Positions 7,332 to 14,552 of a stretch of 41,971 nt of DNA are shown in pieces. The DNA comes from an uncultured Oscillospiraceae bacterium (GTDB taxonomy: Bacteria > Bacillota > Clostridia > Oscillospirales > Oscillospiraceae), in NCBI GenBank assembly GCA_934512135.1, contig CAKSWT010000020.1:1-41971 (forward strand), in the 5' to 3' direction. How positions within the stretch are numbered: position 1 is the first letter of the stretch; each line of letters opens with the position of its first letter. A model generated the notes under the pieces. The model was not told the DNA's origin. It was given only the letters and a program-made list of their open reading frames with translations, and ran no database searches. Both the position numbers and the translations under genes were made by a program.

Positions 7332-9242
7332 TTACAGATTCATCGCTGCATAGTAGGCTTCCTTGGTGGCATATTCTACGGTTCTGGCCCGAACGCAGTC
7401 GCCAATCTCGGCGAAGTCCAGGGCAGTGCCGATAAAGGAGTCCGCCTCCTGAGTTTTTGCCTTCATGCCCGCAGAGAGCACCACGGAGTCGGCGGTGATA
7501 GTCTCCTGCTTGCCGTCCTTCTCATAGGTTACGGAGGTGGCGGTAAGGGAAACGCACTTTGCGCCGGTGAGGGGAACAAAATTGGGCTCGGCGGCAATCT
7601 CGGTGAGCAGCTCATTCCGGCCGGTGGTGGAAGCGTCGGGGGCAAGCTCAGACTGCATCTCCATCACGGTGACCTTCTTGCCCAGCTTTGCGTAGTGGAG
7701 GGCGGTTTCACAGCCCACCTGACCGCCGCCGATAAGAATCACGGAACTCCCCAGCTCCTCCTCGTGGCCCAGGGTCTCGATGGCCACCTTGGCCTGCTCC
7801 ACGCCGGGTACCGGGAGAATCAGCGGCTCGGCGCCAATGGCAACCAGTACGGCGTCATAGCCCTGTACGGTCTCGGGGGTGGCCTTGGTGCCCAGCTTTA
7901 CGTCGATGGGACGCTTATTTACCTGCCCGATGAGCCAGTTCATGTAGTCCTTCACCGGATACTTAAAGGAGAAGTAGCCTGCATAGTGGAGCATACCGCC
8001 AAGACGGTTGGAGGCCTCAAAAAGCGTAACCTGATGGCCCCGGTCAGAGGCCACACAGGCGGCCTTCATGCCGGCGGGGCCGCCGCCGATGACGGCAACC
8101 TTCTTCCGTTCGCCGGGCTCCTGGACCAGCTTTTTAAGGCTGGCCTCCAGTCCTGCGGTGGGGTTCACGGCGCACTGGAAGTGGTGGCCGTAAACGGTGG
8201 AGTCGTGGCAGCGCATACATTTGATGCAGGGCGTCACATCCTCGGTTTTGCCTGCCATGCCCTTGTGAATCAGCTCGGGGTCGGCAATCAGGCTCCGGGC
8301 CATGGTCACAAGGTCGGCCTTTCCGTCCTCGATGATTTTTTCGGCAGATTCCAGGGAATCAATGGCCCCCAGGGTGACAATGGGCACATGGAAGGTTCCG
8401 GTATTCTTAAAGGCCTCGGCCACACACACGTTGGGCATGGGAGGACGGAAGCCGCAGGGATGGACCCAGGTCATCCACTTGGGATTGTGCATACCGGCGG
8501 AAACCTGAAGAATGTCCAGATGATCCTGAATCAGCTGGCCGATGCGGATGCCCTCGTCAAGGTCGATGCCTCCCTCCTCAAACTCGGTTCCGGAGATGCG
8601 GACCTCGATGAGCAGCTTGCTTCCCACTCTTGCTCGGATGGCGTCCAGAATTTCAATGAGATACCGACAGCGGTTTTCCGTGGAGCCACCGTATTCGTCG
8701 GTGCGCTTGTTGGTCAGGGGGGACAGGAACTGGGCCAGGGGGACGGAGTGGCCAGAGTGGATGAGAATGGCGTCAAAGCCGCAGTCCACCAAGTCGGCAG
8801 CGGCCTGGGCCCATTCCTCCTTGAAGGTCTCCATGGCCTCCCGGGTGATCTCATGGCCGGTGGCCCAGCCCATGATGGAGCAGCCGTCGGAAACGGTATA
8901 GCCTTCCGGGAAAATACCAATCAGCTCCATGGAAATTTTCGCCCCATAGAAGTGTACCCGCTCCACCAACTCCATGAGCTTATTTCGGTGATTAGGCTGG
9001 TTCACGTCCCAGGCGGTGTTCTGACCGTCGTCAGCTACGTCCTTGCCCACCTTGAGACCGGCCACGGTAACCATGCCCACGCCGGCTCTTGCCCGGGATT
9101 CAAAGTAGGAAATGGCATCCTCAGAGGGATAGAGCTCTCCGTTTGACATGGAGTGCATGGTGGTGGGGGCGGAAACGATTCGGTTTTTCAGCAGCACATT
9201 GCCAATTCGAATGGGCGTAAGCACCTTTGGAATCTTATACAT
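7332..9242 (-). CDS. Old-yellow-enzyme-type flavin/Fe-S oxidoreductase (2,4-dienoyl-CoA reductase/BaiCD family)
   Basis: 636 residues in the standard order of the family. An FMN TIM barrel occupies about 1-330. A four-Cys cluster site follows, Cys339-x2-Cys342-x2-Cys345-x11-Cys357. Then come an FAD motif (VIGGGPAG, about 384) and an NAD(P)-binding motif (ILIGGGQVG). Such enzymes take hydride from NAD(P)H and reduce activated C=C bonds of enoates, dienoyl-CoAs, steroids or bile-acid intermediates in anaerobes. In the active-site strand IHSGHSVPLAQFLSP, Val167 stands where E. coli FadH has catalytic Tyr166, so the chemistry or substrate may differ. ATG 9242 follows AAGGAGG by eight bases; that site overlaps the stop of the upstream dehydrogenase, so the two are co-translated. 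Substrate unknown. Confidence 0.88.
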   Translation of the reverse strand: MYKIPKVLTPIRIGNVLLKNRIVSAPTTMHSMSNGELYPSEDAISYFESRARAGVGMVTVAGLKVGKDVADDGQNTAWDVNQPNHRNKLMELVERVHFYGAKISMELIGIFPEGYTVSDGCSIMGWATGHEITREAMETFKEEWAQAAADLVDCGFDAILIHSGHSVPLAQFLSPLTNKRTDEYGGSTENRCRYLIEILDAIRARVGSKLLIEVRISGTEFEEGGIDLDEGIRIGQLIQDHLDILQVSAGMHNPKWMTWVHPCGFRPPMPNVCVAEAFKNTGTFHVPIVTLGAIDSLESAEKIIEDGKADLVTMARSLIADPELIHKGMAGKTEDVTPCIKCMRCHDSTVYGHHFQCAVNPTAGLEASLKKLVQEPGERKKVAVIGGGPAGMKAACVASDRGHQVTLFEASNRLGGMLHYAGYFSFKYPVKDYMNWLIGQVNKRPIDVKLGTKATPETVQGYDAVLVAIGAEPLILPVPGVEQAKVAIETLGHEEELGSSVILIGGGQVGCETALHYAKLGKKVTVMEMQSELAPDASTTGRNELLTEIAAEPNFVPLTGAKCVSLTATSVTYEKDGKQETITADSVVLSAGMKAKTQEADSFIGTALDFAEIGDCVRARTVEYATKEAYYAAMNL

Positions 9243-9255
9243 CGCACATTCCTCC

Positions 9256-10317
9256 TTACAGACTGGGGTCAATGAGAATCTTCAGCATACCCCTGCGGTC
9301 CTGACGATCCAGGCCCATATCGATGGCGTGATTCAGCGAGACAACATCGGTCACCATGCCGGGGAACTGCATTTTGCCGGAGGCCACCATGTCCAGATAA
9401 ATCTGCACATCCTCCTGGGTGTAGGTGAAGGAGAACTGGAAGTTGGGCTCGTGGATGGAGAACTGACCGGGCACCAGGGCAGTCATGGGCTCCTGAATGG
9501 TGCCGATGATGGCCACCTGGCCGCCGGGCTTCACGCACTGATAGACACAGTTGGACAGGGACACCATATTCCCCGCGCACTCGTATACCACGTCGGCGCC
9601 GACAGGAGAGCCGAGAATCTTCTGAATCTCACCGGCCAGATCGGTGCATTCCTTGGAGTTGATGAAATAGTCTGCGCCGTAAGCCTTGATGATGGGCTCC
9701 TTGGCGGAAGAAGTGCCCAGCGCGATGATCTTATTGGCGCCAGCAGCCTTCAGACACTGAATGGCAGCCAGACCGATGGGGCCGGTGCCGGAAACCACCA
9801 CATTATCGCCGAACTTGAAGGCGGAATTCCGCACCCCATGGAGGGACACACAGATGACGTCAAACAAAACGGCGTCCTTGGGATCAACCCCCTGGGGAAC
9901 CTTCACCAGCATGGTGTGCTTCACGTCACGAACCAGCATATACTCCGCATAGCCCCCGTCGGGGCCGCCGATTCCGGCGGTACGGGGAAACCCATTGATA
10001 CAGATATTGGTTTTTCCCTGGCGGCAGGAGGGGCAGTCCTCGGCGCAGTGGGAGGGAGGACCGCAGAGAATTTTATCCCCCACCTTGAAATCGGTAACAC
10101 CCTTTCCAACCTCCACCACAGTGCCGACATTCTCATGGCCCAGCACCATGGGCAGATGCACAAAGGGCGGTACTGCGCCGGACTGGAAGAACTCCACGTC
10201 GGTGCCACAGATACCCACATAGTCGATTTTGACCACCAGCTGATTTTCCTGGGCCTGGGGAACAGGCTTTTCAATAATTCTTGCGTCTTTTTTCCCGTAC
10301 AGTGCAATTGCTTTCAT
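9256..10317 (-). CDS. Zinc-dependent alcohol dehydrogenase (MDR family)
   Basis: 353 residues. The catalytic zinc ligands are in GICGTD and GHE. The structural zinc lobe is intact (Cys-x3-Cys-x2-Cys-x7-Cys in CAEDCPSCRQGKTNIC). The Rossmann motif is SGTGPIGLAA, and a following IIALGTSS segment ends in Ser/Thr rather than Asp, which leaves NAD versus NADP preference open. It resembles threonine/sorbitol/butanediol dehydrogenase-type enzymes that interconvert secondary alcohols and ketones. The ATG is preceded by AAAGGAG. It lies 31 bases after the flavoprotein gene and 13 before the reductase gene, in one operon, so it probably makes or uses the carbonyl next to the double bond handled by the reductase. 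This role is inferred from context. Confidence 0.88.
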   Translation of the reverse strand: MKAIALYGKKDARIIEKPVPQAQENQLVVKIDYVGICGTDVEFFQSGAVPPFVHLPMVLGHENVGTVVEVGKGVTDFKVGDKILCGPPSHCAEDCPSCRQGKTNICINGFPRTAGIGGPDGGYAEYMLVRDVKHTMLVKVPQGVDPKDAVLFDVICVSLHGVRNSAFKFGDNVVVSGTGPIGLAAIQCLKAAGANKIIALGTSSAKEPIIKAYGADYFINSKECTDLAGEIQKILGSPVGADVVYECAGNMVSLSNCVYQCVKPGGQVAIIGTIQEPMTALVPGQFSIHEPNFQFSFTYTQEDVQIYLDMVASGKMQFPGMVTDVVSLNHAIDMGLDRQDRRGMLKILIDPSL

Positions 10318-10348
10318 TTGGGTTTGACTCCTTTCAACATGCGTCTTT

Positions 10349-11311
10349 TTATTCGGGCTTGGAGGACTGGATGAACTCCGCGTATTTCTTCTTCCGGGCC
10401 TTTGCCTCGGGGGTCTGCATGGCAGCACGGGCCTTTCCCTCGTTGCGCTGGATGTCATCCCCGTGGATGAACTTGCCGGAAATGGAGTCATGGGCGTGGG
10501 GGATCCACTTTTCTGCGTCAAATTCAAAGACATACTTGCCGTCAACGTTCTTCATGACGCCCTCGGTGCCGCAGGTGCAGCAGATGGCCGTGCCGTCCTC
10601 CTGGAGATAGAAGTTGTTGCCACGGCAGTGGGGACAGATTCCGGCGGGGCCCTTATAGTCCTCACCGATGATGCCATGGGGTACCTTCAGGGTGCCGTCC
10701 TCCACCTTTTTGGCCGCTTCTGCAATGTTCCGCCCGATTTGATGGGCCCGGGCAATAGCCTGGTCGTTCATTATAATGTCCAGGGACCACTGGAAGCACT
10801 CGTTGTCAATCAGCGTCCACTTGGGGGTCATGGCCTGGGTGGCGAAGTCGCACTGGATCCGGGTTGCCCAATCAGACCCGCCGATGCCCATGTAGGACAC
10901 CACAATATCCTTTAAGTACTTTGGATCAATGGGCTTGCCGCCTTGCTCTGCGATCTTCTGGGCAATCATCACATTGCCCCGATCCAGCCGGGGACCAAAG
11001 CGGTCCATCACCGTATGGAAGATGCCAGGGGCGCACTTTTCAAAAATGGGTACCGCCCAGACAATCCCGTCGGCCTCATACATCTTGTCCACCAGCCACT
11101 GAAAATCGTCCTTCAGGACGCAGGCGTTGCCCCGTCCGGAGAACAGGCTCATGACACAGGCCTTACAGCCGGTGCAGTGGTGGATGTTCAGCTTGTGGAG
11201 ATTGATAAACTCAATTTCTGCGCCCATTTCCTTTGCGCCCATCAGGGCCTCCTTGCACATGGCGTCGTTGCTGCCGCCATTGGTCCCTGCGGAGATTCCG
11301 AGAACTTTCAT
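10349..11311 (-). CDS. Flavodoxin-like/NADPH-dependent FMN reductase-family protein with C-terminal Cys4 knuckle
   Basis: 320 residues. The flavodoxin fold occupies the first 200 or so: the phosphate loop is GISAGTNGGSNDAM near the start, and IVWAVPIFEKCAPG is the second FMN loop. Cys46-x2-Cys49-x2-Cys52-x11-Cys64 resembles the cluster motif of iron-sulfur flavoproteins, with longer spacing. Beyond the fold, CPHC ... CCTCG forms a rubredoxin or zinc-ribbon-like knuckle, followed by a charged tail rich in Lys and Ala. Family members shuttle electrons or reduce small molecules with FMN. ATG 11311 is nine bases after GGAGG. It is the first gene of the redox operon, so it is the natural electron donor or partner of the downstream reductase; that partnership is inferred. 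Confidence 0.8.
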   Translation of the reverse strand: MKVLGISAGTNGGSNDAMCKEALMGAKEMGAEIEFINLHKLNIHHCTGCKACVMSLFSGRGNACVLKDDFQWLVDKMYEADGIVWAVPIFEKCAPGIFHTVMDRFGPRLDRGNVMIAQKIAEQGGKPIDPKYLKDIVVSYMGIGGSDWATRIQCDFATQAMTPKWTLIDNECFQWSLDIIMNDQAIARAHQIGRNIAEAAKKVEDGTLKVPHGIIGEDYKGPAGICPHCRGNNFYLQEDGTAICCTCGTEGVMKNVDGKYVFEFDAEKWIPHAHDSISGKFIHGDDIQRNEGKARAAMQTPEAKARKKKYAEFIQSSKPE

Positions 11312-11360
11312 AGGAAGTGCCTCCTTCAATTCTGATATGGGGTTTGTTTCTGACAAGTTC

Positions 11361-11389
11361 AGTATACCTGGTTTTTCTTCCCTTGTGAA
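11361..11389 (-). promoter_or_regulatory. Promoter of the redox operon
   Basis: Minus strand TTCACA (11389-11384), 17-base spacer, TATACT (11366-11361). It faces away from the LysR promoter about 75 bases away, the usual layout for LysR control of a divergent operon. Confidence 0.7.
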
Positions 11390-11448
11390 ATATCCAAATC
11401 AGCAATATTCATATACCAAACGGAATACTTGAAAGTTTTTCTGGATTA

Positions 11449-11481
11449 TTTGCACAAATTTCATTGCGGTGGTTTGCACAA
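11449..11481 (+). repeat. Paired 9-base direct repeats in the LysR/redox intergenic region
   Basis: TTTGCACAA occurs at 11449-11457 and again at 11473-11481, 24 bases apart start to start, flanking and entering the LysR gene promoter. They may be binding sites of the LysR regulator or of another factor. LysR boxes are usually T-N11-A palindromes, so this is a suggestion only. Confidence 0.4.
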
Positions 11482-11492
11482 CATGATACAAT
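11464..11492 (+). promoter_or_regulatory. Promoter of the LysR gene
   Basis: TTGCGG (11464-11469), 17-base spacer, TACAAT (11487-11492). The second TTTGCACAA repeat lies within the spacer, so a bound regulator would block it. Confidence 0.6.
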
Positions 11493-11531
11493 AGAGGAAA
11501 ACTTTATTTCACAGCTCGGAGGGACAGCGCC

Positions 11532-12428
11532 ATGAACCTGACGAAGATTCGGTATTTTATCGAGGTGGCCCAGTGTGGGAATTTTTCCGAGGCCGCCCGG
11601 CGACTCTACACGGCACAGCCCAACGTATCCAAACAGATTGCCCAAATGGAGCAGGAGTTGGACTTTCCTCTGTTTATTCGCAGCAAACGATCGGTCCGGC
11701 TGACTCCGGCGGGTCAGCTGCTCTACGACCACATGAAGGACCTCCCCGAAACACTGGAGCAGCTATTCCAGCAGGCCCGTCAGCTCTCCCGCCGGGAGGA
11801 GGCCCACCTGAGCATTGGAATTCTGGAGGGCCAGGAGGTCAGCGCCCTGCTGCTGACCCGGCTGAATCTGGCCCAGGCCCTGTATCCCAATCTGGAGCTG
11901 GAGCTGGAGCGAAACTCCTTTTCCAATCTTCGCAACGGCTTAAAATCCGGACACTACGACATAATCGTCACCCTGGACTTTGACGTGGAGGAGGAGCCGT
12001 CCTTTCACGCCGTTTCCGTATGTCCTCAGCCTCCGGCCATTGCCATCCATCAAAGTCATCCCTTGGCCAACCAGCCAAAGCTGGAAATCGCCCAGCTGAG
12101 GGATGAAAACTTTGTGGTGATCTCGCCGGAGGAGTCCCCTGTGGGCTACGACCGTCTGATTCGTCAATGTCAGAGCGCCGGCTTCACGCCCCATATCGTC
12201 CGGGCGCTCCGCAGTCTGGAATCTCTGATTCTCTGTGTGGAAATGGGCATAGGCATTGGTCTGCTGGACCAAAACACCCGGCTCAGCCATGACAGCGCCG
12301 TCCGTACAATCCCCATTCCCGGCTCCCATATGTGCGTGGTGGCAGCCTGTCTTCAGGACGACTATCGCCCCATTGTGAAGCAGGTTCTGGCCACTCTCCA
12401 TGGCAAACTCCAGCATAACCCCAAGTAG
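11532..12428 (+). CDS. LysR-family transcriptional regulator
   Basis: 298 residues, normal for the family. The N-terminal winged HTH (about 1-60) has FSEAARRLYTAQPNVSKQIA and LFIRSKRSVRLTPAG; the remainder is the periplasmic-binding-protein-like effector domain (about 90-295). GGAGGG precedes ATG 11532. It is transcribed away from the redox operon, with the two promoters within a 220-base gap. By the usual rule of divergent LysR genes it controls that operon in response to its substrate or a metabolite. Confidence 0.93.
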   Translation: MNLTKIRYFIEVAQCGNFSEAARRLYTAQPNVSKQIAQMEQELDFPLFIRSKRSVRLTPAGQLLYDHMKDLPETLEQLFQQARQLSRREEAHLSIGILEGQEVSALLLTRLNLAQALYPNLELELERNSFSNLRNGLKSGHYDIIVTLDFDVEEEPSFHAVSVCPQPPAIAIHQSHPLANQPKLEIAQLRDENFVVISPEESPVGYDRLIRQCQSAGFTPHIVRALRSLESLILCVEMGIGIGLLDQNTRLSHDSAVRTIPIPGSHMCVVAACLQDDYRPIVKQVLATLHGKLQHNPK

Positions 12429-12439
12429 TCCTTGGCATC

Positions 12440-12480
12440 GTCCCGTACGGAGCAGCAATTTCTCCGTACGGGACATTTTA
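12440..12480 (+). terminator. Terminator of the LysR gene
   Basis: Perfect 13-bp stem (12440-12452 with 12462-12474), 9-base loop, followed by ATTTTATTT. Confidence 0.9.
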
Positions 12481-12551
12481 TTTGCAACAGTTTCCCCATT
12501 TTTGCAGACAATGAGAGTGTCAGCAGCTGACGAAAAAGGAGGGATCCATGG

Positions 12552-13103
12552 TTGGATGATCATAAACTGCTCCGGCAGCTCCGGCGCGGCAATTCCCGGG
12601 CGCTGGAGGACGCCATAACGGCCTACAGCGCCTATGTGATGACCGTGATTCGCAATCGAAGCCGGGGGCTTCTCAGCCCGGAGGACCACGAGGAAATCGC
12701 CTCGGATGTATTTCTGGCCCTGTGGCGCAGCGCCGATCGGATCTCCCCTCAGTCTCTCCGGTCCTGGCTGGGCGCTGTCGCACGGAATCGAACGGTGGAT
12801 TTTATGAAAAAGCACCGGCAATCCGTACCGCTGGAGCACCAAGTCATTGAAATTCCGGATTCCGCCTGGGCGCACCTCTCCCAGCGGGAGCGGACAGGCG
12901 CAGTACGGCAGGCGCTCTCGGCGCTCTCGGCCGCAGACCGTGAGATATTCTTTCGGTATTATGACCTGGCGGAAACCTCTTGCCAGATTGCCGCCGCCAT
13001 GGACCTGAACCCCGCCACCGTGCGCTCCCGGCTCAGCCGGGGCCGGGCGGTACTGCGAGAAGCATTGATACAAGGAGGCTATGACAATGAAGCTGAATCT
13101 TGA
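12552..13103 (+). CDS. ECF-type sigma-70 family RNA polymerase sigma factor
   Basis: 183 residues. Region 2 (about 10-75) includes HEEIASDVFLALWR and SWLGAVARNRTVDFMKKHR. Region 4 (about 115-170) includes SALSAADREIFFRYYDLAE and NPATVRSRLSRGRAVLREAL. The start is TTG 12552, eight bases after AAAGGAGGG; the nearby ATG 12548 leads to an immediate stop. The next gene overlaps its 3' end by 17 bases and encodes a membrane protein of the kind that restrains such sigma factors. The signal and regulon are unknown. Confidence 0.92.
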   Translation: MDDHKLLRQLRRGNSRALEDAITAYSAYVMTVIRNRSRGLLSPEDHEEIASDVFLALWRSADRISPQSLRSWLGAVARNRTVDFMKKHRQSVPLEHQVIEIPDSAWAHLSQRERTGAVRQALSALSAADREIFFRYYDLAETSCQIAAAMDLNPATVRSRLSRGRAVLREALIQGGYDNEAES

Positions 13104-14292
13104 TACCGTTCTCCGCCACGGGGAACCCCAGGCCTACGACCTGCCGCCATTGTCTCCTGACGAGATGGAAAGGATTCGTGCACTCACTATGAAAAAAATA
13201 CAAGCATCCCCAAGCATCCGTGGGAAAAGGCCCGTGCGGATTGCCCTGGTGGCCGCCGTGGCTGCCGCGTTCCTGTGCGGCTCCGCCTTTGCGGCCTATG
13301 AGCTGGACTGGTTCGGCCTCCAGCAGATCTTCGGGGCGGATGCCGCTCCGGTGGAGGACTACGCCGTGACCTATGGTTCCTCCGACGTCGCAGATGTCAC
13401 CCAGCCCGGCTACACGCCGGCGGAGCAGCAGATGATCTCCGACGGCACCATGATGGTGCCGGATCAGGCGGCGCTTTCGGCTGCCGGCGCATCCGCCTCC
13501 ACGGAGGATTTCACCTACACCCTGGAAACCATGCTGGTATCTCAGGACTCTCTCTGGGCCGTGGTCCGAGCAGACGCGCTCACCGATGAGGCGGCGCAAA
13601 CTCTCTCTCAGGGGCAGGATGATCTGGCGCTGGAGCAGGCCATGCTGGAGCGGGCGGAAACCGATGAAAACGGAAACGCTTACACCTCCTTCGAGGCTGT
13701 TGAGGATCTGCCGGACTTCCGGCTTCAGGCCATGAACAACAGCGGCCAGGGCCATGACAAGGAGCTGAAAAACGGCGGCATGGGCATGACCCTGCTACAG
13801 GCCGAGGGCAGCACCGGCTATTTCCTCCTCACCAACAGCGGCGGCCAGTTCGCCCTGGGGGACCGGATCCTGTTCCACGAGATGGTCCACAATGTGGATC
13901 TGTTCGAGGTGCCGGTCACCGAGCTTCTGGAGGGGGAAACCACCATCTCTCTGGATGAGGCGGTTTACAAGGATAAGGGCTATGTGCTGGAGCAGATGAC
14001 CGTTACGCCCCTTTCTCTCGCCATCGACGGCCACTATACCGTGTCCTCGGATCAGAGCTGGCCGGAGGTGTCCATTACCCTGAAGGACGGCACCAGCTTC
14101 GACCTTGCCAGTATCCAGAACGGCTATGCCCATACGGACTATGGGACCTATGGCTCCCTGTCCTCCGCCGGCACCTCTGGAGGTTCCGCAGCCGATCCCT
14201 TTATCCGGGATACCTGGATGTTCTCCAAGGCGCTGGCGCTGGAGGATATCGACCACATCACCGTGGACGGCAGAGATTATCCCATCCAATAA
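13087..14292 (+). CDS. Putative membrane anti-sigma factor, DUF4179-like
   Basis: 401 residues. A short cytoplasmic N-terminus (about 40 residues) is followed by one transmembrane helix (about 48-68, VRIALVAAVAAAFLCGSAFA) and a large extracytoplasmic domain. The layout and the overlap with the ECF sigma gene match DUF4179-type anti-sigma proteins of Clostridia, in which the cytoplasmic part binds the sigma factor and the outer part senses envelope state. ATG 13087 was chosen over 13081 because GGAGG lies about eight bases before it. The outer domain has no recognisable enzyme motif. The anti-sigma role is inferred from gene order and topology. Confidence 0.75.
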   Translation: MKLNLDTVLRHGEPQAYDLPPLSPDEMERIRALTMKKIQASPSIRGKRPVRIALVAAVAAAFLCGSAFAAYELDWFGLQQIFGADAAPVEDYAVTYGSSDVADVTQPGYTPAEQQMISDGTMMVPDQAALSAAGASASTEDFTYTLETMLVSQDSLWAVVRADALTDEAAQTLSQGQDDLALEQAMLERAETDENGNAYTSFEAVEDLPDFRLQAMNNSGQGHDKELKNGGMGMTLLQAEGSTGYFLLTNSGGQFALGDRILFHEMVHNVDLFEVPVTELLEGETTISLDEAVYKDKGYVLEQMTVTPLSLAIDGHYTVSSDQSWPEVSITLKDGTSFDLASIQNGYAHTDYGTYGSLSSAGTSGGSAADPFIRDTWMFSKALALEDIDHITVDGRDYPIQ

Positions 14293-14298
14293 CCCTGG

Positions 14299-14330
14299 AG
14301 CGCCCCCGGAACAAAGGTTCCGGGGGCGCT
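14299..14330 (+). terminator. First hairpin after the sigma/anti-sigma operon
   Basis: Perfect 14-bp GC-rich stem (14299-14312 with 14317-14330) with a 4-base loop. The tail is CTGCTG, so a weak U run. Confidence 0.65.
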
Positions 14331-14372
14331 CTGCTGTGGAAAAAGCCGGGAGGCAATTGGGTCAGCCTCATC

Positions 14373-14410
14373 GAGGACATCGCCGCTGCGCCATGTCCTC
14401 ATTTTCTTTT
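14373..14410 (+). terminator. Second terminator after the sigma/anti-sigma operon
   Basis: GAGGACAT/ATGTCCTC stem (14373-14380 with 14393-14400) followed by ATTTTCTTTT. Together with the hairpin at 14299 this makes a tandem stop before the transporter promoter. Confidence 0.75.
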
Positions 14411-14430
14411 CCCGGCGCAGGATTCCAGGT

Positions 14431-14459
14431 TTGACTTTTACGCAATTATGAGATACTAT
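14431..14459 (+). promoter_or_regulatory. Promoter of the sodium-dependent transporter gene
   Basis: TTGACT (14431-14436), 17-base spacer, TACTAT (14454-14459). Confidence 0.7.
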
Positions 14460-14471
14460 ATTAAAGTGCCT

Positions 14472-14494
14472 GGCCCATTCTTTGCGAATGGGCC
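14472..14494 (+). promoter_or_regulatory. Leader hairpin upstream of the sodium-dependent transporter gene
   Basis: GGCCCATTC (14472-14480) pairs perfectly with GAATGGGCC (14486-14494) around a 5-base loop, followed by TTTCCCC. It sits in an untranslated leader of about 85 bases. It may be an attenuator or an RNA-stability element. No known riboswitch was recognised. Confidence 0.4.
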
Positions 14495-14552
14495 TTTCCC
14501 CGGCCGCAGGGAATTTCCCGGAGTAGATTTTGCGGCAGAATGGAGCTTTATG

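Noticed and set aside
7695..9146. 483-codon plus-strand frame opposite the OYE reductase
   Set aside because: Low-complexity antisense shadow of a gene with full family motifs.
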